The notes under the pieces: generated by a model
The model's database searches: none
What the model was told of the DNA's origin: nothing
The model's input: only the letters and a program-made list of their open reading frames with translations
Shown here: positions 15,420 to 24,715 of the stretch, one piece after another
Layout: every line of letters starts with the position of its first letter
Position numbering within the stretch: position 1 is the stretch's first letter
Assembly: GCA_946186505.1 (NCBI GenBank)
Contig: CAMHNI010000001.1
Coordinates: 101,416 to 165,415 of the forward strand
From: an uncultured Prevotellaceae bacterium
GTDB taxonomy: Bacteria; Bacteroidota; Bacteroidia; Bacteroidales; Bacteroidaceae
Direction of reading: 5' to 3'
DNA: 64,000 nucleotides
Position numbers and translations under genes: made by a program

Positions 15420-17308
15420 AACAGGTAGCCGTGCTTCTTTAATTGGATTTCAAACTTCTTCAGATCCTCGGTCTTGACCATAATGCGGTAGTTCTCGGCG
15501 CGGATGACAATCTGGCGCAGTACGGGGTCGGTGGTGACGAGCTGGACGAGGTCGCGATTCTCGGGATCGAGGGTGTAGCGCTTGTAGCTCTGCTTGTCTT
15601 CCTTGAGCGGATGGCAGTGCTGCAGCAGCGACTTGAAGAACTGTTCCCAAAGCGGTGGCAGCTCGTCGGAGATGAACTGCCGGAAGATCTTGATTTTGCT
15701 CTCCACGTCGGCCTTCGTGTGGCAGTTGGCGAGGAACGAGAGTGCTGACGTCTCGAAGCGGTTCTTGGAGATGGGCACGCTGGTGTCCTTCAGCAGCTGG
15801 GCATAGGGGTTTGGTTCGACGAGCGAGCGGATGATGAGCCGCTCGGGGTCGAGTTCGAAGTAGGCGATGTGTTCCTGCTCGGGTGCATCGTATTCGTCGG
15901 TCAGGCCGAGAGCGTAAAGACCAAGGGGGGTGAGTCGGATGAATTCCAGGGAATCGAAGGGCGACAGGCCTAAGTTTCTGTCTTCGTTGATGGCAATCTC
16001 GGCAACGCCGACACTGGCCATCAGGAAAGCACACACCTGCAGGCCCGTGAAGCCGAACTCCATCGCATAGCTGTTGGCGGCAATGATTTTACCCGTGTAT
16101 TCATTGGTCATCTGCGTGCTCGACTGCTCGTCGTTGGGGTGGAACACGAGGGTGGTGAAGCGTTGGCTGTTCTCACCGTTCTCAATGCCATAGATCTTCA
16201 AATAGATGTCGCGTATGCTGACCCACCGTTCGGGCTCCTCGCGAAGCCAGGTGAACATAATGTTGCAGAGCTTGTCGTGACGGCCGTAGTTGGTCATCTG
16301 CTGGCGCAGTCCCTTGATGTGTGGATAGAGCAGGTTGACAAGCCAGTAACTGATGCGCTGGAATCCGCTGAAGAAACTACACAACAAATCTTCGTATGTG
16401 GGGTTCCCCGTCTTGACGAGGAACTCCTTGGTGAGCGTCAGCAACTGGATGTAGGAGAAGGCGCGCAGATTGGCCCGGAACTCCGTCGTGTCGCCAGGGA
16501 AGAACTCGGTCAGTGCCAGCTTCTTCTGGGCGCGTTTCATATCGGCTGTACCTACACCTTTCTTCTTCAGCGGGAACTCGCCTTGCTGGTAGAGTCCGCA
16601 GAAAAGTTGGTAGTGAGCCAGACTTTCGGCCTCGAAGTTAATAGTGCGGTAATGGCCTTCGGGCAGCTGGTTGAGTCCTACCTCCTGGTCAAAAGCCTCT
16701 GGGAAGAAGAGGGGCAGGAAGATGGCGTGAACGGCGGGGCTGACGGTGATATAGCTCTCGTAGTCGCGATAGCCGTAGCGCCCCACCTCGGCAGAGCGGA
16801 AGCTGCCGGTGGTGAACCAGCCATACTCGCGCTTGTTCCAGACAATCCTGTCACTGTAGTAATAGTACGACCGCTCCATACTGAACAGGTTGTTGGTGGT
16901 CTTGAGAATCTGCTTGGCTTCCTTTTGGGTGACAAACAGTTTGAAGAGCACCGTGCGCCACAGTTCCCTAAGCCCGTCGCTCATCGAGTCAACATACATC
17001 TGAAGGTTGTGGTCGCTGGCCAGAATGAGTGCTATCCCTTGCGCAATGCCGGCTTTCGACGTATTGCTCTTCATCATCAGCGTGGCCTCGGTAGCCTCTA
17101 CGACACGACCGTTTCGGGTTGTGCGCAGAATCTTGCCGTACCCGCTGAACCACGGACTGAACGCTTCTGCGTAGGTGAGCAGCTGGTTTTTGTTGCAGCG
17201 GCTCTCCAAGAGGCTCGCGATAGTGCTCCATTGGTCGGCAGTAGGCTCTTCGAGCACGAGATTAGGCAGTGTGGGTATGCTGTCTCCGAATAAGTTTTCT
17301 TGTGGCAT
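15416..17308 (-). CDS. Conserved 630-residue protein of unknown function next to SNF2 helicase
   Basis: I do not recognise a domain. The protein is soluble, mostly helical in character, with no signal peptide or membrane segment. Notable stretches are SYYYYSDRIVWNKREYGWF (about 168-186) and a winged-helix-like region around residues 360-460. It lies 35 nt downstream of the SNF2 helicase gene and overlaps the C10 peptidase gene by 4 nt. The tight pairing with SNF2 suggests a cytosolic nucleic-acid-related partner rather than a secreted enzyme, but this is inference. Confidence 0.7.
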   Translation of the reverse strand: MPQENLFGDSIPTLPNLVLEEPTADQWSTIASLLESRCNKNQLLTYAEAFSPWFSGYGKILRTTRNGRVVEATEATLMMKSNTSKAGIAQGIALILASDHNLQMYVDSMSDGLRELWRTVLFKLFVTQKEAKQILKTTNNLFSMERSYYYYSDRIVWNKREYGWFTTGSFRSAEVGRYGYRDYESYITVSPAVHAIFLPLFFPEAFDQEVGLNQLPEGHYRTINFEAESLAHYQLFCGLYQQGEFPLKKKGVGTADMKRAQKKLALTEFFPGDTTEFRANLRAFSYIQLLTLTKEFLVKTGNPTYEDLLCSFFSGFQRISYWLVNLLYPHIKGLRQQMTNYGRHDKLCNIMFTWLREEPERWVSIRDIYLKIYGIENGENSQRFTTLVFHPNDEQSSTQMTNEYTGKIIAANSYAMEFGFTGLQVCAFLMASVGVAEIAINEDRNLGLSPFDSLEFIRLTPLGLYALGLTDEYDAPEQEHIAYFELDPERLIIRSLVEPNPYAQLLKDTSVPISKNRFETSALSFLANCHTKADVESKIKIFRQFISDELPPLWEQFFKSLLQHCHPLKEDKQSYKRYTLDPENRDLVQLVTTDPVLRQIVIRAENYRIMVKTEDLKKFEIQLKKHGYLL

Positions 17309-17343
17309 ATTTCAATCACTCTTCACTTTTCATTTTTCACTCT

Positions 17344-20235
17344 TCACTTCTCACTTCCAAAGATGTATTTGATGTCTTCCTCTGTCAGTCGCTTCGTAAT
17401 GGCCGAGTCGCCCGTAATGAGACTGTCGGCCAGGTCTTTCTTCTGCTGTTGCAGCAGGCGGATTTTCTCTTCGATGGTGTCGCGGGTAATGAGGGCGTAG
17501 CTCATGACCTTGGCCTTCTGTCCGATGCGGTGCAGACGGTTGATGGCCTGCTCCTCGGCAGCCTTGTTCCACCACGGTTCGAAAATATAGACGGTGTCGG
17601 CCACGGTGAGGTTCAGCCCTACCCCACCCGTCTTCAGCGTCATCAGCAGGGCGCGGCAGCCGGCGTCGTTCTGGAATCGCTCGATGACGGCACGGCGGTC
17701 GCGGGTAGAGCCGGTCATCGTGGCGTAGTCGATGCCAAGTTCCGTCAGCCGCTCGCCCACCAGTTCGATGCCGGCGATGAAGTTGAAGAAGATGACCACC
17801 TTATGGCCACCTGCGACAGCCTCCTCTACCTGTTCGCAGAGCAGCGGAATCTTGGGTGAGGCAATGGCCCCGTCGCTGAGGCTCTCGGGCACGGAGGCAA
17901 TACGGCGCAGTTCGGAGAGTGCCTGGAACATCATCATCTGCGACTTCTCCAAGCCCTGCGTCTTGATGCTCTGCTGGATGGCCTGCTGGTAGTAACGGCG
18001 GCGCTCCTCGTAGAACCGCTGGTGGTCGCTCTCCATCTCGACGTAGAGCGTCTGCTCCATGCGGTCGGGCAGCTCTTTCAGCACGTCTTTCTTCAGGCGG
18101 CGCAGCATAAACGGGAAGATCTTTCGGCGCAGCGCCTCGGTGGCTTCCTTGTCGGCTCCGTGCTGGATGGGACCGGCATACTGGCGGTTAAAGTCGTCTA
18201 TCGAGCCAAGCATGGCCGGATTGAGGAAGCGGTAGAGCGAGTACAGCTCCGTCAGGTTGTTCTCTATCGGCGTGCCGCTGAGTGCGAGGCGGTGACGGCC
18301 ATTGAGCAGCAGCACGGCCTGCGTTGTCTGCGACTGCAGGTTCTTGATGTTCTGGCTCTCGTCGAGGATGATGTAATGGAACTCCTGTTCGCGGAACTGC
18401 TCAATGTCGTTGCGCACTAAGGCATAGGTGGTCAGAATGAGCTGTTGCTTCATCGCCTCCTTCAAGTCGCGCTGCGTGCCGTAATAGGTGTAGTAAGTCA
18501 GCTGGGGCGCAAACTTCTTCAGCTCGTCCTGCCAGTTGAACAGCAGCGAGCGCGGCATAATGATGAGGGAAGAAGACCCACCCCCGGCCCCTCCCTGTGA
18601 GTGAGGGGAGTAGTTACCTTCTTCGTTGGTGCTATCTGAGCTTGGAGTATTTGCTCCCCTCCCTTTACGGGAGGGGCCGGGGGTGGGTCTATAGACCTTC
18701 GTCAGCATCGTGATGGTCTGCAGCGTCTTTCCCAAGCCCATATCGTCGGCCAGACAGCCGCCGAAGTTATTGTCGTAGAGATAGTTAATCCATTTGACGC
18801 CCTCCTTCTGGTAGTTACGCAGCTTGGCGTTGACGCCAGTCGTCGAGAGCCGCTTCGAGGCGAGCTGGTTGAAGCCCTCATAGAACTCGCGGTAGTGCTC
18901 GAAGGTTTTTCCTTCAAGTTTTTCCGCCAGCAGGCTCTCAATCTCGGGTAGGTCGAAGAACGACACTTTTACTTTATCGCCCTTTTCCACCTTGCGGAAG
19001 ATACGCTCCAACCGCTGCACGTAGTGCTCGTCGATAAGGCCGCGCTGGCCGTCGCTCAACGTGACGTATTTCTGTTTCTTGTATTGGGCAAGGAACGTCT
19101 TCAGCGACATCTCCTCGTCGCCCAACATAATGGTGGCCGAACCTTCGAGGAAGTCGATGCCCGACGACAGCTTGAGGTTCATTTTCGGCTGTACGGGCTT
19201 CACCTTGTACTCCTTCAGGCGCTCGGCACCAAGCAGCTGATAGCGGCGCACCAACTGCGGCAGAGCCTGCAACAAGAAAGGGCCGGCCGTCTCTTGTGGG
19301 ATGATGAACTCGCCGCCGTCATCCCATACGTCCTTGGCTGCCGTTTTCGTAGGCGCGTAACTGATGATGGTCTTGCGCAGTTCGGCTTCGTCCAGCATCT
19401 CGTCAGTATGCACGATGCGGCGCAACAGCACCTGATGCTCCATCGTCAGCGTGGCTAAGCAGGTCAGGTCGAAGCGCTGGGCAAAGTCGGCGTCAGTGCC
19501 TGGCAGGGTGTGTATCAGCCGCAGGTAAAGAGCCATATCGGCATCCACCTTCTCGATGATAATCGTGGGTACGGTCTCCACCGTCTGGTCGCTGCGCACG
19601 AGCACATAGTCCTCATAGTCGAGTCCCACGTTGTCGATGTAACTGTAGAAGACCGACAGGTATTGCTCCAAGAGCGAGTGTGGAAACGTCTCGTTGAAGA
19701 ACCCGATACGTAGGTAGTTCTCACCCAACGATGCAATGGGGCAGATGGTGTCGCCGACCAAAGCAAAGACATCGCTCAGCAGTTGGAAAGGCTGTGCCTG
19801 CTTCCCTTCGCAGCGGGCGTAGAGTATAGGGGTACACAGATCCTTGCTTGCAACGATGCAAACCGCAATGGTGGCTGGCACTTCGCTGACTTTCAAAGGA
19901 TTCAACTCCGCATCGACCAGGTTGTTGCATCTCAGCAGGGCAAACAACAGGTAAGGGTAGTCGTGCAGACGGATGCCCTGCTCTACATCCGTGTCCCAGC
20001 TGATGCGCATGGCCTGCTCCTGACGGATGTTGTCGATGATGCGCAGCACGTTGAACGTCTCGCCTTGGTACTGCTTGTAGTCAGGTGTGACGGCATTGCC
20101 GTTCTCGTCAACGACAGTGACCGCCGCACCGCGTTCAAACGTCAGACGGAACAGCACGTTCGTCTTGCCCCGTCCCTTCGACATGTCTGTTGCACGGAAC
20201 GCGGTCTTATGGAATTGGCTCAGGAAATCGTTCAT
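17344..20235 (-). CDS. SNF2-family DEAD/DEAH-box helicase with in-frame repeat insertion
   Basis: 963 residues. A long N-terminal region of unknown fold (1-470) precedes the SNF2 core: ATP site DDMGLGKTLQT near residue 498, DEXQ-type box ILDESQNIKN near 624, ALSGTPIENNLTEL, and helicase C motifs TGGVGLNLTVADTVYIFEPWW and INRLHRIGQ near 870-905. SNF2 proteins translocate on double-stranded DNA; bacterial ones such as RapA act on RNA polymerase. Between motif I and the next core strand (LIIMPRSLLFNWQDE) lies a stretch of about 40 low-complexity residues (RPTPGPSRKGRG to GGAGGGSSS), encoded by the palindromic element at 18575-18689. The reading frame is kept. It starts 1 nt after the GH43 stop. 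Confidence 0.92.
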   Translation of the reverse strand: MNDFLSQFHKTAFRATDMSKGRGKTNVLFRLTFERGAAVTVVDENGNAVTPDYKQYQGETFNVLRIIDNIRQEQAMRISWDTDVEQGIRLHDYPYLLFALLRCNNLVDAELNPLKVSEVPATIAVCIVASKDLCTPILYARCEGKQAQPFQLLSDVFALVGDTICPIASLGENYLRIGFFNETFPHSLLEQYLSVFYSYIDNVGLDYEDYVLVRSDQTVETVPTIIIEKVDADMALYLRLIHTLPGTDADFAQRFDLTCLATLTMEHQVLLRRIVHTDEMLDEAELRKTIISYAPTKTAAKDVWDDGGEFIIPQETAGPFLLQALPQLVRRYQLLGAERLKEYKVKPVQPKMNLKLSSGIDFLEGSATIMLGDEEMSLKTFLAQYKKQKYVTLSDGQRGLIDEHYVQRLERIFRKVEKGDKVKVSFFDLPEIESLLAEKLEGKTFEHYREFYEGFNQLASKRLSTTGVNAKLRNYQKEGVKWINYLYDNNFGGCLADDMGLGKTLQTITMLTKVYRPTPGPSRKGRGANTPSSDSTNEEGNYSPHSQGGAGGGSSSLIIMPRSLLFNWQDELKKFAPQLTYYTYYGTQRDLKEAMKQQLILTTYALVRNDIEQFREQEFHYIILDESQNIKNLQSQTTQAVLLLNGRHRLALSGTPIENNLTELYSLYRFLNPAMLGSIDDFNRQYAGPIQHGADKEATEALRRKIFPFMLRRLKKDVLKELPDRMEQTLYVEMESDHQRFYEERRRYYQQAIQQSIKTQGLEKSQMMMFQALSELRRIASVPESLSDGAIASPKIPLLCEQVEEAVAGGHKVVIFFNFIAGIELVGERLTELGIDYATMTGSTRDRRAVIERFQNDAGCRALLMTLKTGGVGLNLTVADTVYIFEPWWNKAAEEQAINRLHRIGQKAKVMSYALITRDTIEEKIRLLQQQKKDLADSLITGDSAITKRLTEEDIKYIFGSEK
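18575..18689. mobile_element. 115-bp palindromic element inserted in the SNF2 gene
   Basis: Perfect 21-bp inverted ends (18575-18595 and 18669-18689, GACCCACCCCCGGCCCCTCC plus C and its complement) enclose a 73-bp middle with further GAGGGGAG/CTCCCCTC pairing. No transposase is inside. It reads through in frame as a Pro/Gly/Ser-rich linker. Similar C-rich palindromes are familiar from Bacteroidota intergenic DNA; finding one inside an essential-looking ATPase core is unusual. Confidence 0.8.
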
Positions 20236-20236
20236 T

Positions 20237-21883
20237 TTATTGGAAGACGAAGTTCTCCAGCGAACAGATGGACTGATCTTTAGTTTCAGACAGGAATTTG
20301 AAGAAGATGGCGTGCTTGCCTGTCAGTTCTGACAAGTCGGGCAGAGGAACCGTCAGCTCAACGGGCGTTCCGGCAGGCATATCGGCCTTCAACTCTATCT
20401 TACCCAGCGGTCGTCCGCCCTGTGAGACCCAGGGGCGGTCGGCTATCACCTCAATGGTGCCGTCAATGCCCTCAGGAATGAGGGTTAGCAGCAGTTGCAC
20501 GTCTTTTTTGCCGTTGGTAGCGGTGAAGTTGAAGTACTTGTAGCCCACGATGGAGCCATCGGTATTGTTGACCACGGGGTTAGAATTAACGGTCAGGTCG
20601 TAGGCGTTCTCCTTGAACGGTTCGCCAGGATAGCGGACGGCTTGTACAAACGAGCCGTAGAACTTGTTGTTGGGCCAGTTGTGCTCAGCCGCCTTCGGGC
20701 CTGTGTACCAACAGGCGATGCCGGCCGAATGGCGCTCCAACGGATTCAGTCCGTCGAGTGCGAAGCCCTCGGAGGTGTATTCGCCCTCGCTAATCTCAAC
20801 CTTGCCGCCAGGACCCTCTTCCACCTTCACGTCGATGGGAGCCACCATAGCCTGACGGGAATATTCGTCGGTGCCGGTCTGACGGTGATAGAAGACGTAC
20901 CACTGACCGTTCACCTCGCAGATGGAGCCGTGGGTATTGCCGTCGGGTGTTGCCGAGGCGATGACGTTGCCCTGCTCGTCCTTCTCACGGGCACGACCGT
21001 CGATAATGGTGCCGCCGTAGGTCCAGGGACCGAGCGGGTGGTCACTGTAGGCGTATGCCAGCGTGTAGTTTGATACGGGCAGCCCGAACTCGCCATTCTT
21101 TGTGAACCGGCTATAGATAAAGACGTACTTGTCCTTGATCTTGCGGATGCTGGAGGCCTCGAAGAAGCTGAACTCTCCCTCCTGGTTGCGACCGCTGATC
21201 ATGTCCTCCACAATTTGCGTGCCGGGCTTTACCGTTGCCATCGTTGCGGGGTCGAACTCAGCCGCGTAAGAGCGCTCGAAACCCCAATAGCCATAGACGC
21301 GCCCGTCATCATCGACAAAGACTGCGGGATCGAACTGTAAGACACCGTCCACCTGGTTAGGATTGTCCTTGTTCCAATTGCACACCTCAAAAGGTCCGTC
21401 AGGACGGTCGCTCTTGGCTATCAGACCATTGCGAAAGCCCGTCTGGTCGTTGGGAAACAGATAGTAGGTCTTCTTTCCCGTACTGTCTGTCACCAGGGTG
21501 ACGTCCGGGGCGTACAGCACATCGGCAGTGCCTGCTGAGTCGAAGGGTTCGCCGTTGGCATTCTTGTCAACAACGAGTATTATGCCGTCGTAGCGCCAGC
21601 GGCTCAGGTCTTCCACAGGAGCCGACCACACCACCTGGTCTCGGCCGCAGTATCCTGTAATCATATTGTCGTGTGAGCCATAGAGATAGACGCGATGCTT
21701 CCCTGGCTGATCAGGGTCTTCGAAAACGTAGGGCTCACCGTCGGGGATGTGCTCCCAGAGCGGAAGAAAGGGATTGCCGACGGTTGACTGTTCTAACTTG
21801 GTTGCTTCTGCCTGTTGTGTACAGGACAATGTCATCATTGCGCAGCAAGAGACCGCTGCAAGTTTCAGGGTTCTGTTCTTCAT
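20237..21883 (-). CDS. Glycoside hydrolase family 43 lipoprotein
   Basis: 548 residues. A lipoprotein signal ends in MTLSCTQQ, placing it on a membrane surface. The five-bladed GH43 catalytic domain shows the three acidic residues in context: EPYVFEDPDQPGKHRVYLYG (base), LYAPDVTLV (middle aspartate) and FSFFEASSIRKIKDKYVF (acid). From about residue 400 there is a beta-sandwich region resembling CBM6-like modules. The family acts on arabinofuranosides or xylosides. It lies between a DUF6055 secreted protein (21 nt upstream) and SNF2 (1 nt downstream). Confidence 0.88.
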   Translation of the reverse strand: MKNRTLKLAAVSCCAMMTLSCTQQAEATKLEQSTVGNPFLPLWEHIPDGEPYVFEDPDQPGKHRVYLYGSHDNMITGYCGRDQVVWSAPVEDLSRWRYDGIILVVDKNANGEPFDSAGTADVLYAPDVTLVTDSTGKKTYYLFPNDQTGFRNGLIAKSDRPDGPFEVCNWNKDNPNQVDGVLQFDPAVFVDDDGRVYGYWGFERSYAAEFDPATMATVKPGTQIVEDMISGRNQEGEFSFFEASSIRKIKDKYVFIYSRFTKNGEFGLPVSNYTLAYAYSDHPLGPWTYGGTIIDGRAREKDEQGNVIASATPDGNTHGSICEVNGQWYVFYHRQTGTDEYSRQAMVAPIDVKVEEGPGGKVEISEGEYTSEGFALDGLNPLERHSAGIACWYTGPKAAEHNWPNNKFYGSFVQAVRYPGEPFKENAYDLTVNSNPVVNNTDGSIVGYKYFNFTATNGKKDVQLLLTLIPEGIDGTIEVIADRPWVSQGGRPLGKIELKADMPAGTPVELTVPLPDLSELTGKHAIFFKFLSETKDQSICSLENFVFQ

Positions 21884-21904
21884 ATTGGTCTGTTTTTTTA
21901 GATG

Positions 21905-23473
21905 TCATAGCGGTTTGGTATTCTCGAACTGGACGCGATAGGGCCACTGTTCGTTGTTCTGACTCCACGATGAGGCATCCCTGTTGCGGTCCCAGGGGTG
22001 TTGCCAGTGCTGCGTGGGAGCACCCATGACAACAAAGAACAGGTTGGTGCAACCCGTGGGGACAGCCAGTTCGGCGGTACCCTCCTTGTCGGCCTTCACC
22101 TCACCGTATGTGCGTGTGCCGTCAGACTGGAGAGCCACGAAGGCGTAGCGCCATCCGGCATACTGCTTTCTGACATAGTGGTAGCCCTCGGCATCGGTCA
22201 GTCCCGTAAAGTTGGCCTTGACGACGGTGCCAGCTGCCGGTCGTTTCATGTTGATGATGGCATAGCCGTAGTTCTGTATGCAGTGGGCGGAGTCTGCCTG
22301 ATAGGTGGCCGTAGCGGCATCGACGATTTTCAGGTAGTTCTTGTGCTGGCCAATGCGGTGGCTGGCACGTTGGCGGACACCGTCTATATCCCAGGTAGCC
22401 ATACGCATATATCCCTCCATCAGTTCGTCATTGAACTGTTCCTGAGTGAGTTTGTTTATGCGCTTGTAGGTCTGAACAGGATCTTCCGACTTGTTTGAGG
22501 CCCGCCACAGACGGCCAATGAAGTCGCGTCCGTTCTTCATCGTCCACCAGTCCTGTATGTAGCAGCAGGCATAGCGCCAGTCCTCGTGCAGCAGGTTCAG
22601 GTGGTGAGCAGTCAGGTGCTGTTCGAAATATTCGCCGTCGGTAAACTGACGGTCGGGGAATATCTGATAGGCCTGCCAGTCGGCGCAGCTCTCCCACCAG
22701 CCGCAGTCACCGCCGCCGTCGCCGTTAAAGCCCCACCCGTAGCCGTGGTCGCTGCCTAAGTCGGCTCCCACCAGATACTGGAAGGTGTGGCCCACCTCAT
22801 GGGCGATGGTGTGACCGCCACGTGCGTTGGCCGCCCAGGGGTTGAAGTGGCCGATGCCCGTCTTGCCCCATGTGCCGCTGGCCTCCTGTCCGTCGGTGCC
22901 CGATGCGTCGGCGCGCCACTCTTTCTGGTAGGGTATGTAGAGTTGTATCTTGTAGTTGTCGGTAGTGGATTTCCCCGGTACGACGAAGCCCAGTTCACCG
23001 GCATACATGTCCCAGCACTTCTCGGCGACTTCAAGCACATAGGCGGCTGAAGTTACGTTGCCGTCGCCAGGATATTGTATCTTTGCCGGATTGCTGCCGT
23101 AGCGCACGTCCCAGAACACGGCGAAGTGTTCGCTCTCCATCGAGTGGGCAAAGTTATAGCCCGAGGTGGCCTTCTGGTTTTCATAGTTCGTCCCGTTATA
23201 GGTGTAAGGCTTCAGCAGGTAGCGTCCGGGATAGGCAAACGACATGTCGGCCTTGTCGGCCTGCAGTGCCTGTGTCCTGGTTGCCGTGGGCAGGTAGATC
23301 TTCACCTGCGAGGTCTTCACCTCTATCGAGTCGGCATCCTTGATGTTCAGTGCCGTGTTGCGCTGGAATCGGTTGTCGTAGCGTATCCATAGCGTGTCCT
23401 GAGCTGAGATACCCAGGGGGACGGAAATGAAGATGGAAACGAAAACAAAGACTTTGACTATGCTTTTTATCAT
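21905..23473 (-). CDS. Secreted DUF6055 metallopeptidase-like protein (copy 1)
   Basis: 522 residues from the ATG at 23473, with a signal peptide (MIKSIVKVFVFVSIFISV, then ISAQD). The central domain has a zinc-type HEVGH motif (225-229, in GGHTIAHEVGHTFQYLVG), then CGWWESCADWQAYQ, as in gluzincin-like peptidases, followed by a KRINKLTQEQFNDELMEGY helix. A beta-rich end follows (FFVVMGAPTQHW). The same family occurs twice more in this window. Peptidase activity has not, to my knowledge, been shown. It lies 13 nt downstream of a tail-bearing secreted protein. Confidence 0.78.
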   Translation of the reverse strand: MIKSIVKVFVFVSIFISVPLGISAQDTLWIRYDNRFQRNTALNIKDADSIEVKTSQVKIYLPTATRTQALQADKADMSFAYPGRYLLKPYTYNGTNYENQKATSGYNFAHSMESEHFAVFWDVRYGSNPAKIQYPGDGNVTSAAYVLEVAEKCWDMYAGELGFVVPGKSTTDNYKIQLYIPYQKEWRADASGTDGQEASGTWGKTGIGHFNPWAANARGGHTIAHEVGHTFQYLVGADLGSDHGYGWGFNGDGGGDCGWWESCADWQAYQIFPDRQFTDGEYFEQHLTAHHLNLLHEDWRYACCYIQDWWTMKNGRDFIGRLWRASNKSEDPVQTYKRINKLTQEQFNDELMEGYMRMATWDIDGVRQRASHRIGQHKNYLKIVDAATATYQADSAHCIQNYGYAIINMKRPAAGTVVKANFTGLTDAEGYHYVRKQYAGWRYAFVALQSDGTRTYGEVKADKEGTAELAVPTGCTNLFFVVMGAPTQHWQHPWDRNRDASSWSQNNEQWPYRVQFENTKPL

Positions 23474-23486
23474 GATGATGTCTGTT

Positions 23487-24509
23487 TTACTTGATGATAA
23501 CTTTCTTGCCGCCAATGATGTACATGCCACGGGCGGGTGATGTTACCCGCCGTCCCTGAAGGTCGAAAATGAGGTTGCTGTCGTTCCTGTCCAGACATAC
23601 CCCACCGATACCGGTGGTCATAGTGAGGTCTTCTCCGACACCGTTGACATAGAAGTGCAGCGGCTGGCGATCACCCTGACTGGCATCTTCTATCCAACTG
23701 CTGAATCCAGGGCGTGTGACAGGCTCGGTCAGCTGGTAGAACAGACTCTGGTCGCCGAGCATATAGCGCGGACTGCTGACAACAGACACGTTCTGGGCAT
23801 AGTAGGTGCCGCGAAGACGCAGGCGTACCTGATTGCTCTCCGAGCGCAGGGCGGCATTCTTGGGAACCACCTGTCCGCTCTCCATCGACACGTTGGCAAT
23901 GGCATAGAGAGGGCCTTTCACCTTCGCGCTGCCATAGATGACGGTGGTTTCGCCGTTGGCGTCGATGTCCGGCTCGCGCGTCGGCTTGATGATATAGTGG
24001 ACGCCGGCCTCAAGTACCACGTCGTCGGTATCGAGCGCTACGGTCTGGAACTCCACCGTAGGCGTGTCACCGTCGGTGACAGACTGATAGACGGCGAGCT
24101 GGGTCCCGTCTCCAAAGGTGTCAAGCACCTGACGGCCAGTCAGCGAGAAGGGCACGGTGATGCTGTTCCACTGATCTTTTGCCAGACTGCGCCTGAAGGC
24201 CAGCAGCCCGTGGTTAACAACATACTTGCCGGCAAACGCCGTGCTGTCCTCGTCGAGGGCAAAACGCGTCAGCGACTGCAACCGCATGGTGACGGACTCC
24301 AGGTTGAACGTGTCTTTCCCTGCAATGAGGCTGCCGTCTTTGGGATAGAGTTTCACACTTCCTCCATCGCTGTTTGTAACGAGACGGAACACGCGTTTCT
24401 GACCGTCGGTGACAGCCAGGTTGCGGGCTGCCTGCAGAGTGGCGATGCGGCTGGTCTGAGCCGTAGATACGGCGGGCATCATCAGTAGTAGGAACAAGAG
24501 CTTCTTCAT
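23487..24509 (-). CDS. Secreted protein with type IX sorting tail, function unknown
   Basis: 340 residues. Signal peptide MKKLLFLLLMMPAVSTAQT. The body is beta-rich with no family I can name; a WNSITVPFSLTGRQVLDTFG segment resembles repeats in other Prevotella surface proteins. The end, IFDLQGRRVTSPARGMYIIG followed by GKKVIIK, is a type A sorting domain for the type IX secretion system. First gene of the six-gene minus-strand unit running to 14457, with a promoter at 24571-24601. Confidence 0.7.
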   Translation of the reverse strand: MKKLLFLLLMMPAVSTAQTSRIATLQAARNLAVTDGQKRVFRLVTNSDGGSVKLYPKDGSLIAGKDTFNLESVTMRLQSLTRFALDEDSTAFAGKYVVNHGLLAFRRSLAKDQWNSITVPFSLTGRQVLDTFGDGTQLAVYQSVTDGDTPTVEFQTVALDTDDVVLEAGVHYIIKPTREPDIDANGETTVIYGSAKVKGPLYAIANVSMESGQVVPKNAALRSESNQVRLRLRGTYYAQNVSVVSSPRYMLGDQSLFYQLTEPVTRPGFSSWIEDASQGDRQPLHFYVNGVGEDLTMTTGIGGVCLDRNDSNLIFDLQGRRVTSPARGMYIIGGKKVIIK

Positions 24510-24570
24510 TTGCGTTTTGTCTTATTGTCTATTTGGCGTCGTCATTTCGGGCGTAATCAGTTATTGGCTG

Positions 24571-24601
24571 CAAATTTATAATAAAGAATGCGAACTACCA
24601 A
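24571..24601 (-). promoter_or_regulatory. Promoter of the six-gene minus-strand unit
   Basis: The minus strand reads TAAATTTG at 24571-24578 with TTG at 24599-24601, spacing 20 nt. No other promoter-like site was noticed in the short gaps down to 14457. Confidence 0.6.
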
Positions 24602-24641
24602 GCAATTTGCATTCTTTTTTTCATTCATAATCGAGTATATT

Positions 24642-24673
24642 TTTGGCAGGTTCTGGAAAAGTGTGTATCTTTG
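24642..24673 (+). promoter_or_regulatory. Promoter of prmC-recX-comF
   Basis: TTTG at 24642-24645 and TATCTTTG at 24666-24673, with 20 nt between them. Confidence 0.7.
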
Positions 24674-24715
24674 TGGCGAAATTGCGACCATCTGCAATTG
24701 TGCAATCTGAAGACT

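Noticed and set aside
24671..24715. Upstream in-frame start for prmC
   Set aside because: It lies within and just after the -7 box, so it would not be transcribed in full.
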